From NCBI GenBank assembly GCA_021839245.1, contig JAKCBQ010000001.1, positions 1 through 41,031 on the forward strand: a stretch of 41,031 nucleotides of DNA. The letters run 5' to 3'. Origin of the DNA: Pseudomonadota bacterium. Lineage in GTDB: Bacteria > Pseudomonadota > Gammaproteobacteria > JAKAQQ01. The first letter of the stretch is position 1; each line of letters opens with the position of its first letter. The notes under the pieces are model-generated. The model saw only the letters and a list, made by a program, of their open reading frames with translations. It did not search any database and was not told the origin of the DNA. A program made the translations under genes and the position numbers. This document shows positions 7,733 to 15,423 of the stretch, one piece after another.

Positions 7733-9439
7733 ATGAATGAATCTCGAGATGGCGGTCGTGCTGAGGGCGAGCGGCCGAACGGAGATCCTCCTCCTCCCCG
7801 CGGAGCGATTGCACCCGCGCACGGCGCACGGCTTCGGAGGGCTGTGGAGAATTATCGCAGCGGCGCGTACGCCCAGGCCGAAGCACACGCACGGGCGCTG
7901 CTCGAGGAACACGGCGCCAGCCCCTCGGTTCTCGAAATCCTGGGCCTTTCCCTGGTCGCCCAGCAACGATCGAGCGAGGCCGAACCGTATCTTCTCGATG
8001 CCCTTCGCATCGGAGGGGAGTCATCCAATCTCCTCTTCGCCTTGGGCGTCGTGGCCGCGGATCGCGGGGCATGGGACGAGGCAAAAGTCCGCTACGCGCG
8101 CCTCATCGAACGCGATCCCCGGTTTCCGGAAGCGCGTTTCAACTACGCGCGGGCCTTGGAGGAATGTGGAGAAACAGAATCATCATTAAATAGTTACAAA
8201 GATATCCTCGAAAATGACGAGCGTCATGCGGACGCGGCCCTCCACTACGCTCTCCTTCTCGAGGAGTGCAACCGCGTCGAAGAATCGGCCGTCTGGCTCT
8301 CGCGGTTCTTGTCTCTTCGCCCCTCGGACGTGCGCGGTCGTCTTCTGGCCGCCCAGCTCGAACTTCGGCTTGGGCGCCCGCGCGAAGCCCTCGCGATCCT
8401 CGAGAATCTCGAGACGCGGCCTCTCTCACCGCGTACGGCGGCCGTGGTCTCAGGCCGCCGTGTTCGCGCGCTCGACGTCCTCGGTCGTTACGCCGATGCG
8501 GCCCGCGCGGCCGACGAGGGACACGCCAAAATCCGTGCCCTCGCCTCCGAGCCCGAGGATCCCCGTGACCCGTACGGCCCGACGGCGCTCATGCGGCTCG
8601 CCTCTTGCCGCGATCGTCTTCGTTCGTGCGACTCCGGTTGGACATGGCCGTCCCATCTTCCCGCTCCCGACTTCCTCGTGGGGTTTCCGCGTTCCGGAAC
8701 GACGCTCCTCGACCGCATGCTTGCGGCCCATCCCGAGGTCCGTGTCCTCGAAGAAACCAATCCTCTCGCGCCTCTGATTCGTCGTCTTGCGGAGTCGCTT
8801 CCCTCAGGGGGGGGCGATCTGGTGTTCGACAGCGAAGCTCGTACGCTCGCTGCGAGGGTGGCGGAAGAGATCGGGAGCGGGCGCCCCCCAGGGGTGCGGG
8901 TGCTTCTCGACAAGCTTCCTCTCAACAGCGCCTATGCCGGCTGGCTTGCCCGGCTGATTCCGGAGAGCCGTTTCGTCGTCGTCGTCCGTGATCCCCGCGA
9001 CGTCGTCCTCAGTTGCTGGCTCCAGACCTTTGCCCCGAACGCCGCCATGCGCCAGTTCTGGGATCTTGGGACGACGGTCGATTATTACGAACGCGTGATG
9101 GAACTCCTGCGTTTCTGGCTCGAGGCCACTCTGCCGGCGGAGCGCCGTCGCATCGTGCGCTACGAGGATCTCGTGCGGGGTCCGCGCCCTCGTCTCGAGG
9201 CTCTTTCTTCCTTCCTTGGCATCGAATTCCGCGTCGACATGCTCGATCCCGCGCGCGCGGCGAAAGGTGTGCGTCTCGGCACACCGAGCTACGATCAGGT
9301 GACGCGCCCGATCCACGAGGCCGCGGTGGGACGTTGGCGCCACTACGCCACTGTGTTGACGCCTCATCTTGCCCGTCTCGAACCGTGGGTTCAATACTGG
9401 GGTTATGGAGAAAGGGAACGGGGAGAGGAAGAGCGTTAG
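7733..9439 (+). CDS. TPR-repeat sulfotransferase family protein
   Basis: A 568-residue cytosolic protein of two parts. Residues about 33-270 are tetratricopeptide repeats (for example AYAQAEAHARALLEEHG, FPEARFNYARALEECG, DAALHYALLLEECN). From about 311 to the end lies a PAPS-dependent sulfotransferase domain. The 5'-phosphosulfate loop is VGFPRSGTTLLDRML (316-330) and the 3'-phosphate site is VVVVRDPRDVVLSCW (415-429). The C-terminal segment with VRYEDLVRGPRPRLEALSSFLG is also characteristic. This architecture is common in Proteobacteria; the acceptor is unknown (polysaccharide, lipid or protein). Bases about 8166-8216 are strikingly AT-rich for this gene yet keep the frame and encode TPR residues. 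The NERD-like gene ends 35 bp upstream. Confidence 0.85.
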   Translation: MNESRDGGRAEGERPNGDPPPPRGAIAPAHGARLRRAVENYRSGAYAQAEAHARALLEEHGASPSVLEILGLSLVAQQRSSEAEPYLLDALRIGGESSNLLFALGVVAADRGAWDEAKVRYARLIERDPRFPEARFNYARALEECGETESSLNSYKDILENDERHADAALHYALLLEECNRVEESAVWLSRFLSLRPSDVRGRLLAAQLELRLGRPREALAILENLETRPLSPRTAAVVSGRRVRALDVLGRYADAARAADEGHAKIRALASEPEDPRDPYGPTALMRLASCRDRLRSCDSGWTWPSHLPAPDFLVGFPRSGTTLLDRMLAAHPEVRVLEETNPLAPLIRRLAESLPSGGGDLVFDSEARTLAARVAEEIGSGRPPGVRVLLDKLPLNSAYAGWLARLIPESRFVVVVRDPRDVVLSCWLQTFAPNAAMRQFWDLGTTVDYYERVMELLRFWLEATLPAERRRIVRYEDLVRGPRPRLEALSSFLGIEFRVDMLDPARAAKGVRLGTPSYDQVTRPIHEAAVGRWRHYATVLTPHLARLEPWVQYWGYGERERGEEER

Positions 9440-9492
9440 AATCCCAGAATGCTCCTGCCGGACCGCTCGTCGAGAGCGGGGAGGATGGAAGA

Positions 9493-10017
9493 GTGAGCCA
9501 AGGGATCTTTCGAATCCGCGTGTCCGGAAACCGGGCGATCAGCCCGCGTTGGGCGGGTGTTCTGTCGCTCTCGTTTCTGCTCTTTTTCTTCTTCGGGTTC
9601 GCGCCCGCTTGGGCCGCGAAGCCCGTGGCCTCGAAGCCCCCACCGCGTGCCGTTCCCGGACTTCGTGCCCCCGGAGGTTGGGTTCACGGGCGTTGGAAAA
9701 GGGGTTGGCACGGAGGGCGCTACGGCTGGTGGTGGCGTACGCAGCACCGCTGGTACTTTTATCTGACACCGGTCTCTCCTTATCCGCCTTACTACGGCTC
9801 GGGACCCATGCCGATCGGCGCTCTTCCTCCAGGGGGCGTCGTCCCGGTACCTCCCCCGGTCCCTCAGCCGCCTTCGCTCTCGTCGTGGTACTGCGTGAGC
9901 CCTCCTGGGTTTTATCCCTTCGTGACGAGTTGTAGTGGGGGCTGGCTCGAAACGGGCGTTCCGGCCTATGCACCGCCCATCCCGGTCGTGGCCGTACCCC
10001 AGCCGGGCCCTCCATAA
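9493..10017 (+). CDS. Small secreted proline/tryptophan-rich protein
   Basis: A 174-residue protein of unknown function. GTG 9493 is preceded at good distance by GGGGAGG (9478-9484). A signal peptide is clear: an arginine-containing n-region, a very hydrophobic core (VLSLSFLLFFFFGF), and likely cleavage after APAWA. The mature part is low complexity: an Arg/Gly/Trp stretch (HGRWKRGWHGGRYGWWW), an aromatic patch (RWYFYLTPVSPYPPYYG), a Pro/Val-rich linker, and then WYCVSPPGFYPFVTSC followed by GW. That last pattern ('WYYC...YYPYV..C...W') recurs at the C-terminus of many small Gram-negative secreted or lipoproteins of unknown role; its two cysteines may form a disulfide. The gene is likely monocistronic. 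Confidence 0.65.
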   Translation: MSQGIFRIRVSGNRAISPRWAGVLSLSFLLFFFFGFAPAWAAKPVASKPPPRAVPGLRAPGGWVHGRWKRGWHGGRYGWWWRTQHRWYFYLTPVSPYPPYYGSGPMPIGALPPGGVVPVPPPVPQPPSLSSWYCVSPPGFYPFVTSCSGGWLETGVPAYAPPIPVVAVPQPGPP

Positions 10018-10056
10018 TCCAGGAAGTTCGGCGGTGGCCCAGTCGGAAACTCCGAC

Positions 10057-10085
10057 TTGACATTACTTAGATGATATCCTAATAT
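10057..10085 (+). promoter_or_regulatory. Near-consensus sigma70 promoter of the ArsR/SdpR-like gene
   Basis: TTGACA (10057-10062) and TAATAT (10080-10085) are separated by exactly 17 bp. The predicted start of transcription, about 7 bp downstream, coincides with the ATG at 10093, so the mRNA would be leaderless or nearly so. No Shine-Dalgarno sequence lies between. This is the closest match to consensus that I found in the window. Confidence 0.75.
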
Positions 10086-10090
10086 TCTAA
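10067..10090. promoter_or_regulatory. Imperfect dyad over the -10 region, possible repressor operator
   Basis: TTAGA at 10067 and TCTAA at 10086-10090 are the arms of a 24-bp imperfect palindrome (inner AT/AT positions also match) that covers the -10 hexamer. Its size and place suit an ArsR-family dimer, and autoregulation is known for SdpR. This is inference from symmetry. Confidence 0.45.
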
Positions 10091-10092
10091 AC

Positions 10093-10362
10093 ATGGCCGG
10101 TTCAGACGTCTTTCGCGCTTTGGCCGATCCCAGTCGGCGACGCATCCTTGATCTTCTCCGCCGAGGCTCTCTCTCGGCGGGGGAGATCGGGGAGCATTTC
10201 GCCTTCACGGCCGCTTCCCTGTCTCACCACCTCTCGGTGCTCAAGGAGGCGCGGCTCGTTCGGGCCGAGCGGCGTGGCCAGAACATCGTCTACTCGCTCG
10301 ACACCACCGTTTTGGAAGACGCGCTGAGCTTGCTTGTTTCTCTTCTCCGCAAAACTTCGTGA
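10093..10362 (+). CDS. ArsR-family repressor, SdpR-like
   Basis: An 89-residue winged-helix repressor of the ArsR/SmtB fold. The N-terminal VFRALADPSRRRILDLLRRG is the family hallmark helix pair, LSAGEIGEHFAFTAASLSHHLSVLKEARLV is the helix-turn-helix, and RRGQNIVYSLDT is the wing. No metal-binding cysteine motif (ELCVCDL) is present, so it is not an arsenic or metal sensor. It overlaps an SdpI-family gene by up to 4 bp. In Bacillus subtilis, SdpR represses itself and sdpI, and SdpI relieves repression when it senses the SdpC toxin. The same gene pair here suggests a similar two-gene circuit, but no sdpC-like gene is in the window. Confidence 0.85.
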   Translation: MAGSDVFRALADPSRRRILDLLRRGSLSAGEIGEHFAFTAASLSHHLSVLKEARLVRAERRGQNIVYSLDTTVLEDALSLLVSLLRKTS

Positions 10363-10373
10363 GGACTTCTCTC

Positions 10374-11036
10374 ATGCCTTCTTTCTTCTCATCCCCATCG
10401 CGGCGGGCCGATTTTCTCGGTCTTCTCTTCGTGGTTTTGTCCTTCCTTGTGGCGTTCTGGCTCTACCCCCGTCTTCCATACCACGTTCCGGTGCACTGGA
10501 ATCTCAACGGTCGGGTGAACGGGACGATGGCCAAACCCTGGGGGGTCTTCTTCACACCCCTCCTGGCGCTCGCCCTCTGGGTCGTGTTCCTGGTCCTGCC
10601 GGCGATCTCGCCGAAAGGGTTCCGGATGGACAACTTTCGTTCGGTCTATGACATCCTTCGGTTGGCCGTTCTGGGATTCCTGTTTCTCATCACGTCGATC
10701 GCACTTCTCTCAGGTGCCGGCTATCCGTTGCCCATCCCTCTCATCGTCAACACGCTCTCCGGAGTTTTTCTGATCGTCCTTGGAAACTTTCTGCCAAAAA
10801 CTCGCAAGAACTTCTTCGTCGGGGTGCGAACACCGTGGACGCTGGCCAACGATGAAGTTTGGCTGAAAACGCATCGCCTCGCGGGCTGGGTTTTCGTGCT
10901 CGGCGGGCTTGCGCTTGTCGTCGAAGGGCTCGCGGGCGCGTCGGAGATCGCCTGGCTTTTCCCGGTGACGTTGGCCCCGATCGTCTTGGTGCCGATCTTG
11001 TGGTCTTACGTCCTCTACCGGAGGATCGCCCAGTGA
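10374..11036 (+). CDS. SdpI-family membrane protein (DUF1648)
   Basis: A 220-residue polytopic inner-membrane protein. The first helix (FLGLLFVVLSFLVAFWLYPRL) leads to the DUF1648 signature LPYHVPVHWNLNGRVNG. About five more helices follow. Between helices lies the SdpI signature: KTRKNFFVGVRTPWTLAN, then VWLKTHRLAGW. SdpI is an immunity and signalling protein against the SDP peptide in Bacillus; proteobacterial relatives are uncharacterised. ATG 10374 is preferred because GAGGA lies 9 bp upstream; an in-frame GTG at 10359 overlaps the repressor stop (GTGA) and would add five residues. It is co-transcribed with the ArsR-like gene. Confidence 0.85.
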   Translation: MPSFFSSPSRRADFLGLLFVVLSFLVAFWLYPRLPYHVPVHWNLNGRVNGTMAKPWGVFFTPLLALALWVVFLVLPAISPKGFRMDNFRSVYDILRLAVLGFLFLITSIALLSGAGYPLPIPLIVNTLSGVFLIVLGNFLPKTRKNFFVGVRTPWTLANDEVWLKTHRLAGWVFVLGGLALVVEGLAGASEIAWLFPVTLAPIVLVPILWSYVLYRRIAQ

Positions 11037-11068
11037 CGTTGATCAGGTTCATCAATCCTTGGAGAACA

Positions 11069-11148
11069 CTCACCACCGCCGTCCCTGACGAGACTCGGTG
11101 GGTGAGCGGCGTGCCGGCGGATTCTCCGGCCTTCGACCCGGGCCGGAG
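11069..11148. terminator. Two hairpins between convergent genes, possible bidirectional terminator
   Basis: The roughly 240 bp between the SdpI-like gene and the convergent DUF202 gene has no gene I can support. It holds an imperfect inverted repeat (CTCACCACCG 11069-11078 with CGGTGGGTGAG 11096-11106) and a perfect 8-bp stem (CTCCGGCC 11124-11131, GGCCGGAG 11141-11148). Neither has a T-run after it on either strand, so factor-independent termination would be weak. Confidence 0.35.
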
Positions 11149-11276
11149 CGGGGCAGGGTGATCTCCCGAGGATCCTGCGATCCCGGCTGCCCGCGCGATT
11201 GCCGGGAACGCGTCGCAAGGGCACGCCGGATCTCGATGGTTCGCGAAGTATGCGGGCGGGGCGTCCGGCGTTTTGC

Positions 11277-11645
11277 TCAGGAACGCATGCCGGCGATGGT
11301 GATCGCAAGAATCAGTGTCGTCGTGAGGAGAACCGCACCGTAGATGATGAGGAGACCCGTACGCGGGCGGTAAGAGCCTTGCTTGAGACGACGGATCGTT
11401 CCGAGATGGCTGACGCCACCGACGATGAGGGTGATGAGTCCGAGAAAGATGAACGCCAAGCCCAGACCGGAAAAATGGGCGTGGTGGGGGGGGTGCGTGT
11501 GAAGAAGGAGCGCGAGGCGGCGGAGGAAGAAATCAAACTTTTCGATGACGAAACCGAAGGCGATGAGGCTGATGCCCGTCCGGATCCAGGCGAGAAACGT
11601 CCGTTCGGCGGCAAGATAGATCCGGGGATCGGCGGGATCGGTCAC
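11277..11645 (-). CDS. DUF202 (YidH-like) small membrane protein
   Basis: A 122-residue three-helix membrane protein. The N-terminus TDPADPRIYLAAERTFLAWIRTG is the DUF202/YidH signature, in which 'AERTxLAWIRTGL' precedes the first helix (ISLIAFGFVIEKFDFFLRRL). Further helices lie at about residues 55-77 (GLGLAFIFLGLITLIVGGVS) and 95-115 (TGLLIIYGAVLLTTTLILAI). The GTG at 11645 gives the usual family N-terminus; an ATG at 11735 would add 30 residues that look non-conserved, though GCGGAG lies before it. The function of the family is unknown; an SPX-linked DUF202 domain occurs in eukaryotic vacuolar transporters. It is divergent from the PAP2 gene. Confidence 0.8.
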   Translation of the reverse strand: MTDPADPRIYLAAERTFLAWIRTGISLIAFGFVIEKFDFFLRRLALLLHTHPPHHAHFSGLGLAFIFLGLITLIVGGVSHLGTIRRLKQGSYRPRTGLLIIYGAVLLTTTLILAITIAGMRS

Positions 11646-11863
11646 AACAAGGGGACAAGGTCGAGGGAAGATCTCAAGGATAGCCGAGACCGCGCATTTG
11701 CGGCCGTCACGACGGGGGCCGCGGATTCGAGACATTGGCGCTCCGCGGACGGTGGAGGAGACCGATGCGGTTGTGATATGCTCCCCTCTCAAGAGACTGT
11801 GCTTGTTGTGCGACGTCACTCGAGCCGGGGACGGCGGCTCCGACTGAACCCGGGAGGGCTATC

Positions 11864-12799
11864 GTGCGCTTCTTCACCCGAAACTTCTTGTGTCTCTTTT
11901 GCCTTTGGGCGTTTGGCGTGGGGCTGCTCACCGGGGCGTCGGCCACGACCCTCCAACGGGTCTCCTCCGCTCGTTCGTTGGTTCGACCGCCCGCCGTTCA
12001 TCTCGCGCTCCGTGATCTCGGGATTCACCCGCGAGGATGGGCGACAGACACGGCTACGGCTTCGCTTCCCTCCGTCCCTCGTTGGGGTCCTCTGTTTCGT
12101 GACGGATCGCGTGCGGGCGATCCCCCTCCGAGGCCGGTGACGTCGCGGCGAGAGGATGCCCGTCACCGCAGCGAGTGGCGATCGACCGCCTTTGGCCGTC
12201 GCCTCGTCGAATGGACGATCGTCGCCACCCCCGTCTTTGCCCTCACGGCGAGCAGCGTTCTCGATCACCGTTTGGCCTACGACAGCCACGGCATCTTTTA
12301 CCGCCCTTACCAGCTCGATTTCGAGCACGGGGTCATGGCTGCCGAGGGCCTGGGCGCCCTCTGGTTTGGTGCCCGCTCCCGACTCGGGCGAACGTTCTGG
12401 CAGGCGATCGACTCCTCGCTTTACACCGCGGCCACGACCACGGTGATGAAGTACGCCTTCAGCCGCGCCCGCCCTTACCAGTCGCCCGATCCGCACGATT
12501 TCTTCCAGGGCAACTGCTGTCAGAGTTTTCCGAGCGGTGAAGTGGCGTACCAGGCGAGCGTCGTGACGCCGTTCATCGCCGAATACTACCGGCGTGACCC
12601 CTGGATCTGGGCGCTCGAGATCTTTCCGGTCTACGACGCCGTGGCCCGGATGAAGACGTGGGGACATTGGCAGACGGACGTGATTTCGGGTTTTGCCATC
12701 GGAACGGCGTGGGGCATTTTCGCCCACGAGGAGCGCGTTCCTTTCACCGTCTCGGTGCTCCCGGGAGGGCTCACCGTCGGTCTCGATCGGAGGTTTTGA
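11864..12799 (+). CDS. Secreted or periplasmic PAP2-superfamily phosphatase, motif-2 His replaced by Glu
   Basis: A 311-residue protein with an N-terminal signal (NFLCLFCLWAFGVGLLTGASA). The PAP2 signature lies in the C-terminal half: motif 1 is K196-x6-R203-P (KYAFSRARP), motif 2 reads SFPSGE (221-226), where the family has PSGH, and motif 3 is R262-x5-H268-x3-D272 (ARMKTWGHWQTD). The nucleophile His268 and its Asp are present, but the motif-2 proton-donor position is Glu. Two hydrophobic helices flank the core. The GTG start at 11864 follows CGGGAGGG. A MipA/OmpV-like gene starts 1 bp after its stop, so the two form an operon; a cell-envelope lipid or pyrophosphate substrate is plausible. 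Confidence 0.8.
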   Translation: MRFFTRNFLCLFCLWAFGVGLLTGASATTLQRVSSARSLVRPPAVHLALRDLGIHPRGWATDTATASLPSVPRWGPLFRDGSRAGDPPPRPVTSRREDARHRSEWRSTAFGRRLVEWTIVATPVFALTASSVLDHRLAYDSHGIFYRPYQLDFEHGVMAAEGLGALWFGARSRLGRTFWQAIDSSLYTAATTTVMKYAFSRARPYQSPDPHDFFQGNCCQSFPSGEVAYQASVVTPFIAEYYRRDPWIWALEIFPVYDAVARMKTWGHWQTDVISGFAIGTAWGIFAHEERVPFTVSVLPGGLTVGLDRRF

Positions 12800-12800
12800 G

Positions 12801-13643
12801 ATGCAGAACGATCGACGTCCCCTGGCCTGTTCGGAGGGGAAGAACCCTCCTCGAAAGGGCTGCCGCGTGGGGGGGATTCTCCCGCTTCTCATCCTGCCGT
12901 TTTTCGTTGTGTTCGCCTCGGCGCGCGCGGCCCCATCGCTCACCCGCGTCTCGACCGAGCGGCCGGGCTGGTCTCTGGGCTTCGGTCTTCTCTCCTACGG
13001 CCTCCCGTACAAGGACGTCACACGCTGGACGCGGTTCGTTCCTCTCGTGAATGCCCAAGGCGGCGGTTTTTACGTCCATGGGCTCAACGCAGGATACTGG
13101 TTCTACCGCCGCCACGAGTTCCGGGTCTCTGTTGTCCTGGCGCCCGAACTTTTGCACATCAGTGCCCGATTCGGACCTTTCGCGCGAGGCCTTCACGAAC
13201 GGCTGGCCACCTTGCTCGGCGGGCTCCGGGCGAGCTTCGTGCGGCCCCTTTACGCCGTCCACCTGAGTGCGCTCACGGATCTTCTTGCGCGGAGCCAGGG
13301 TCAGGTGCTGCGTCTGTCCGCCGGGCCACGTTGGCACGGTGCGGGTTGGCGGCTTTCGGCGCGGGTGGGTGCCGACTGGGAAAGCGCGAACCAGATCGCC
13401 TACTACTTTGGCGTGCCCACCGATCAGTCGAGCGTTTCCCTCCCGTCTTACGATCCGGGATCCGCCGTGAACACCGACGCCACGCTCGTCATCGCCCGCA
13501 AGTTCTGGGCCCTCGGAGCCCATTTCGAAGCCGTGGGGTCGGTGGAAGAGATCTGGTACGGAGCCTCCGTCCGTGAGAGCCCCCTGGTCGCGCGCTCGAC
13601 GGCTCTGAGCGGACTCATCGGACTCATGTTTCGTTTCCGCTGA
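12801..13643 (+). CDS. MipA/OmpV-family outer membrane protein
   Basis: A 280-residue predicted beta-barrel. ATG 12801 has GGAGG 7 bp upstream. A long basic n-region precedes the signal core (GGILPLLILPFFVVFASARAA). The mature protein starts with WSLGFGLLSYGLPYKD, typical of MipA/OmpV ('G.g....p.Y.G'), and continues with alternating strands, such as GGGFYVHGLNAGYWFY, GLRASFVRPLYAV, LSAGPRWHGAGWRLSARVGADWE and FEAVGSVEEIWYGASVRESPLV, the last being the conserved C-terminal region. It ends LIGLMFRFR rather than in an aromatic residue. OmpV/MipA proteins are porin-like or scaffold proteins. It is translated 1 bp after the PAP2 gene; the shared function is unknown. Confidence 0.72.
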   Translation: MQNDRRPLACSEGKNPPRKGCRVGGILPLLILPFFVVFASARAAPSLTRVSTERPGWSLGFGLLSYGLPYKDVTRWTRFVPLVNAQGGGFYVHGLNAGYWFYRRHEFRVSVVLAPELLHISARFGPFARGLHERLATLLGGLRASFVRPLYAVHLSALTDLLARSQGQVLRLSAGPRWHGAGWRLSARVGADWESANQIAYYFGVPTDQSSVSLPSYDPGSAVNTDATLVIARKFWALGAHFEAVGSVEEIWYGASVRESPLVARSTALSGLIGLMFRFR

Positions 13644-13664
13644 AGACCGGTCGACCCGTCGGCC

Positions 13665-15152
13665 TCACCGTTTGGGCCGGCGAGAAAGGTTGCGGCTGAG
13701 CACGCTGCCCACATCCGCTCGCGCCTTGCACATGACCGTGCGGCCTCTGAAGGCGGTCAGGGCTTGTCGGATCTCGCGACGGCCGAGGACGAGAGCCGTA
13801 AGTGTGGCTGCCGTGACGATGAGGAGCGGCAAGGCGAGGGGAGCGTGCAGCCCCACGAGCCAGAACTCGAGAGAAAGGAGGGTCAGGCCCGTGAGAAGGC
13901 CGGCCGATGTTCTGGGGTCAAGAAGTCCGCTCGTCCCGAGAAGAAGCCCCGCATCGAGAAGACTCCAGCCCGTCCAGGCGTAGGCCGCACCGCGCACCCC
14001 GTCATGCACGAGTCCCCACCAGAGAGCCCCGAGAAAGAACGGAATCTCCCCGCAGCGGATCCAGGCCACACGGGACGGGCGCCCTTCCGCCTGGAGCGTT
14101 ACGGAACCGACCAGGGCGAGTCCGGCCGCCCAAGCGCCGACGAGGAGGATTTGCCCGAGAGGCGCCGCCCGGTGGGCGAAATCCGCGCCGATCCACCAGC
14201 GGAGAAAGGGAGCGACGAGGAGGAGCCCGATCAGGAAAACCGGCGTGAGAAGGAGCGCGAGACGACGGAGCGTTTGCCCCCCGAGACCGCGGGCCTCGTC
14301 CGGTCCGAGCGCCGAAAGACGGGGAAAGAGTGCGCGTGTGACTGAAGCGGGGAGGATCCGCGTCCGTGAGGCGAGATTGAACGGTACGACGTAGTCGGTG
14401 ACGGCGACCGGGCCGAGCAGTGAGGCGATGGCGAAGCGGTCGAGAAAATCCATGACGGGGGTGACGAGACCGGTGAGCGTCACCCAGCCACCGAAGCCGA
14501 GGAGACGTTTGATCCAGACCCCTTCGAGGCGCAGACGGGGGAGGGGACGGGCGGCGGCGAAGGCCGCCCACGCCAGAGGCACGAGCATGAGAAGTCGGGC
14601 CGCGACCACCGCGGCGATCATGTCCTCGAGATGAGGCCCGACGAGGAGGGCGACGGCCAACGGGCTGGTCTGGAGAAGCACGTTCGTCGTGAGCTGGATG
14701 GCGTTCAGGAGCAGAAAGCGCTCTCGTCCCTCGAGGGTGCCCGCCAACATGAAGCCGAGCGTGGTGGCGGGAACCGCCAAAGCCACGAGGGGAAGGGACA
14801 CAAGAAGATCCGCCCGCTCGGGGGCGGTGAGAAGAAAGACGTGCCCGACGAGAAGAGGGAAGAGCACGGAGAGAAGCACGGCTCCCACGAGACCGGCCAC
14901 GAGATTGAGCACGAGCGCGTGGAGAAAAATCCGACCGCGTTCGTCCGGATGACGGGCGACGAAGCCCGCCGTGGCGCGTGAGGTCCCGAACTCGAACGCG
15001 CCGAAGTACCCGAGAAGAAGCCAGACGATCGTGAGGATCCCGTAACGCGCTTCCCCGATCGTGCGGAGATAAATCGGCACGGTCACGAGCGAGACGGCGA
15101 GTGTGCCCGCGCCGAGACCCATGTTGTAGAGACTGTTGCGGGAGAGACTCAG
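13665..15152 (-). CDS. Polysaccharide/oligosaccharide flippase (MOP superfamily, Wzx-like)
   Basis: About 495 residues with 12-14 hydrophobic helices spread over the whole length, as in the Wzx/PST branch of the MOP exporter superfamily that flips lipid-linked glycans. Family landmarks: an early LVTVPIYLRTIGEARYGIL, then FEFGTSRATAGFVA (the 'D.G...a...ia' region), LDRFAIASLLG, and TRALFPRLSAL. The frame is open upstream of the ATG at 15122 to an in-frame TAA, and the ten residues before it (LSLSRNSLYN) match the usual flippase N-terminus, but contain no ATG, GTG or TTG. A CTG at 15152, with GAGG 5 bp before it, is therefore the likely start. No other polysaccharide genes are linked. The basic C-terminus (SRRPKR) is cytoplasmic. 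Confidence 0.75.
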   Translation of the reverse strand: MSLSRNSLYNMGLGAGTLAVSLVTVPIYLRTIGEARYGILTIVWLLLGYFGAFEFGTSRATAGFVARHPDERGRIFLHALVLNLVAGLVGAVLLSVLFPLLVGHVFLLTAPERADLLVSLPLVALAVPATTLGFMLAGTLEGRERFLLLNAIQLTTNVLLQTSPLAVALLVGPHLEDMIAAVVAARLLMLVPLAWAAFAAARPLPRLRLEGVWIKRLLGFGGWVTLTGLVTPVMDFLDRFAIASLLGPVAVTDYVVPFNLASRTRILPASVTRALFPRLSALGPDEARGLGGQTLRRLALLLTPVFLIGLLLVAPFLRWWIGADFAHRAAPLGQILLVGAWAAGLALVGSVTLQAEGRPSRVAWIRCGEIPFFLGALWWGLVHDGVRGAAYAWTGWSLLDAGLLLGTSGLLDPRTSAGLLTGLTLLSLEFWLVGLHAPLALPLLIVTAATLTALVLGRREIRQALTAFRGRTVMCKARADVGSVLSRNLSRRPKR

Positions 15153-15383
15153 CGCAACCTCGGTGCAGAAGGAGGGACGCCGCCTAGCTTATACGGTTGG
15201 CCGCCCCCGGGATTCGCTCGCTTCTTCAGCCATGGGGCGATCCAGGAACGTCGATCCCTGGTGAGGCGGACTCCGTCGCCCGTCCCCTGTGTTCAGTCGA
15301 CACGACGACGGGACCACGGCTCCGGAGCCCTCACGGGGGGGTGTGAATCGCGACGAGGGGGGGTCGCCGTCTTGGCGATCGGC

Positions 15384-15389
15384 TATAAT
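15384..15389 (+). promoter_or_regulatory. -10 box (TATAAT) of the rpsF operon
   Basis: A perfect TATAAT lies 110 bp before rpsF. No -35 near consensus exists 16-18 bp upstream (the region reads GGGTCGCC). Transcription would start near 15396, right at the first leader hairpin. Confidence 0.55.
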
Positions 15390-15394
15390 CCCTA

Positions 15395-15423
15395 GGTTCC
15401 GTGTGGGTCTCGACCCCGGGAAC
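15395..15423 (+). promoter_or_regulatory. rpsF leader hairpin, candidate S6:S18 autoregulatory site
   Basis: An outer stem GTTCC/GGAAC (15396-15400, 15419-15423) encloses an internal loop (GTGT on the left, CG on the right) and an inner stem GGGT/ACCC with a CTCG loop. A second simple hairpin (GACGGC/GCCGTC, 15425-15440) follows. An S6:S18 complex is known to bind an rpsF leader hairpin with an asymmetric bulge in many bacteria. The fit to that consensus is not verified here. Confidence 0.4.
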
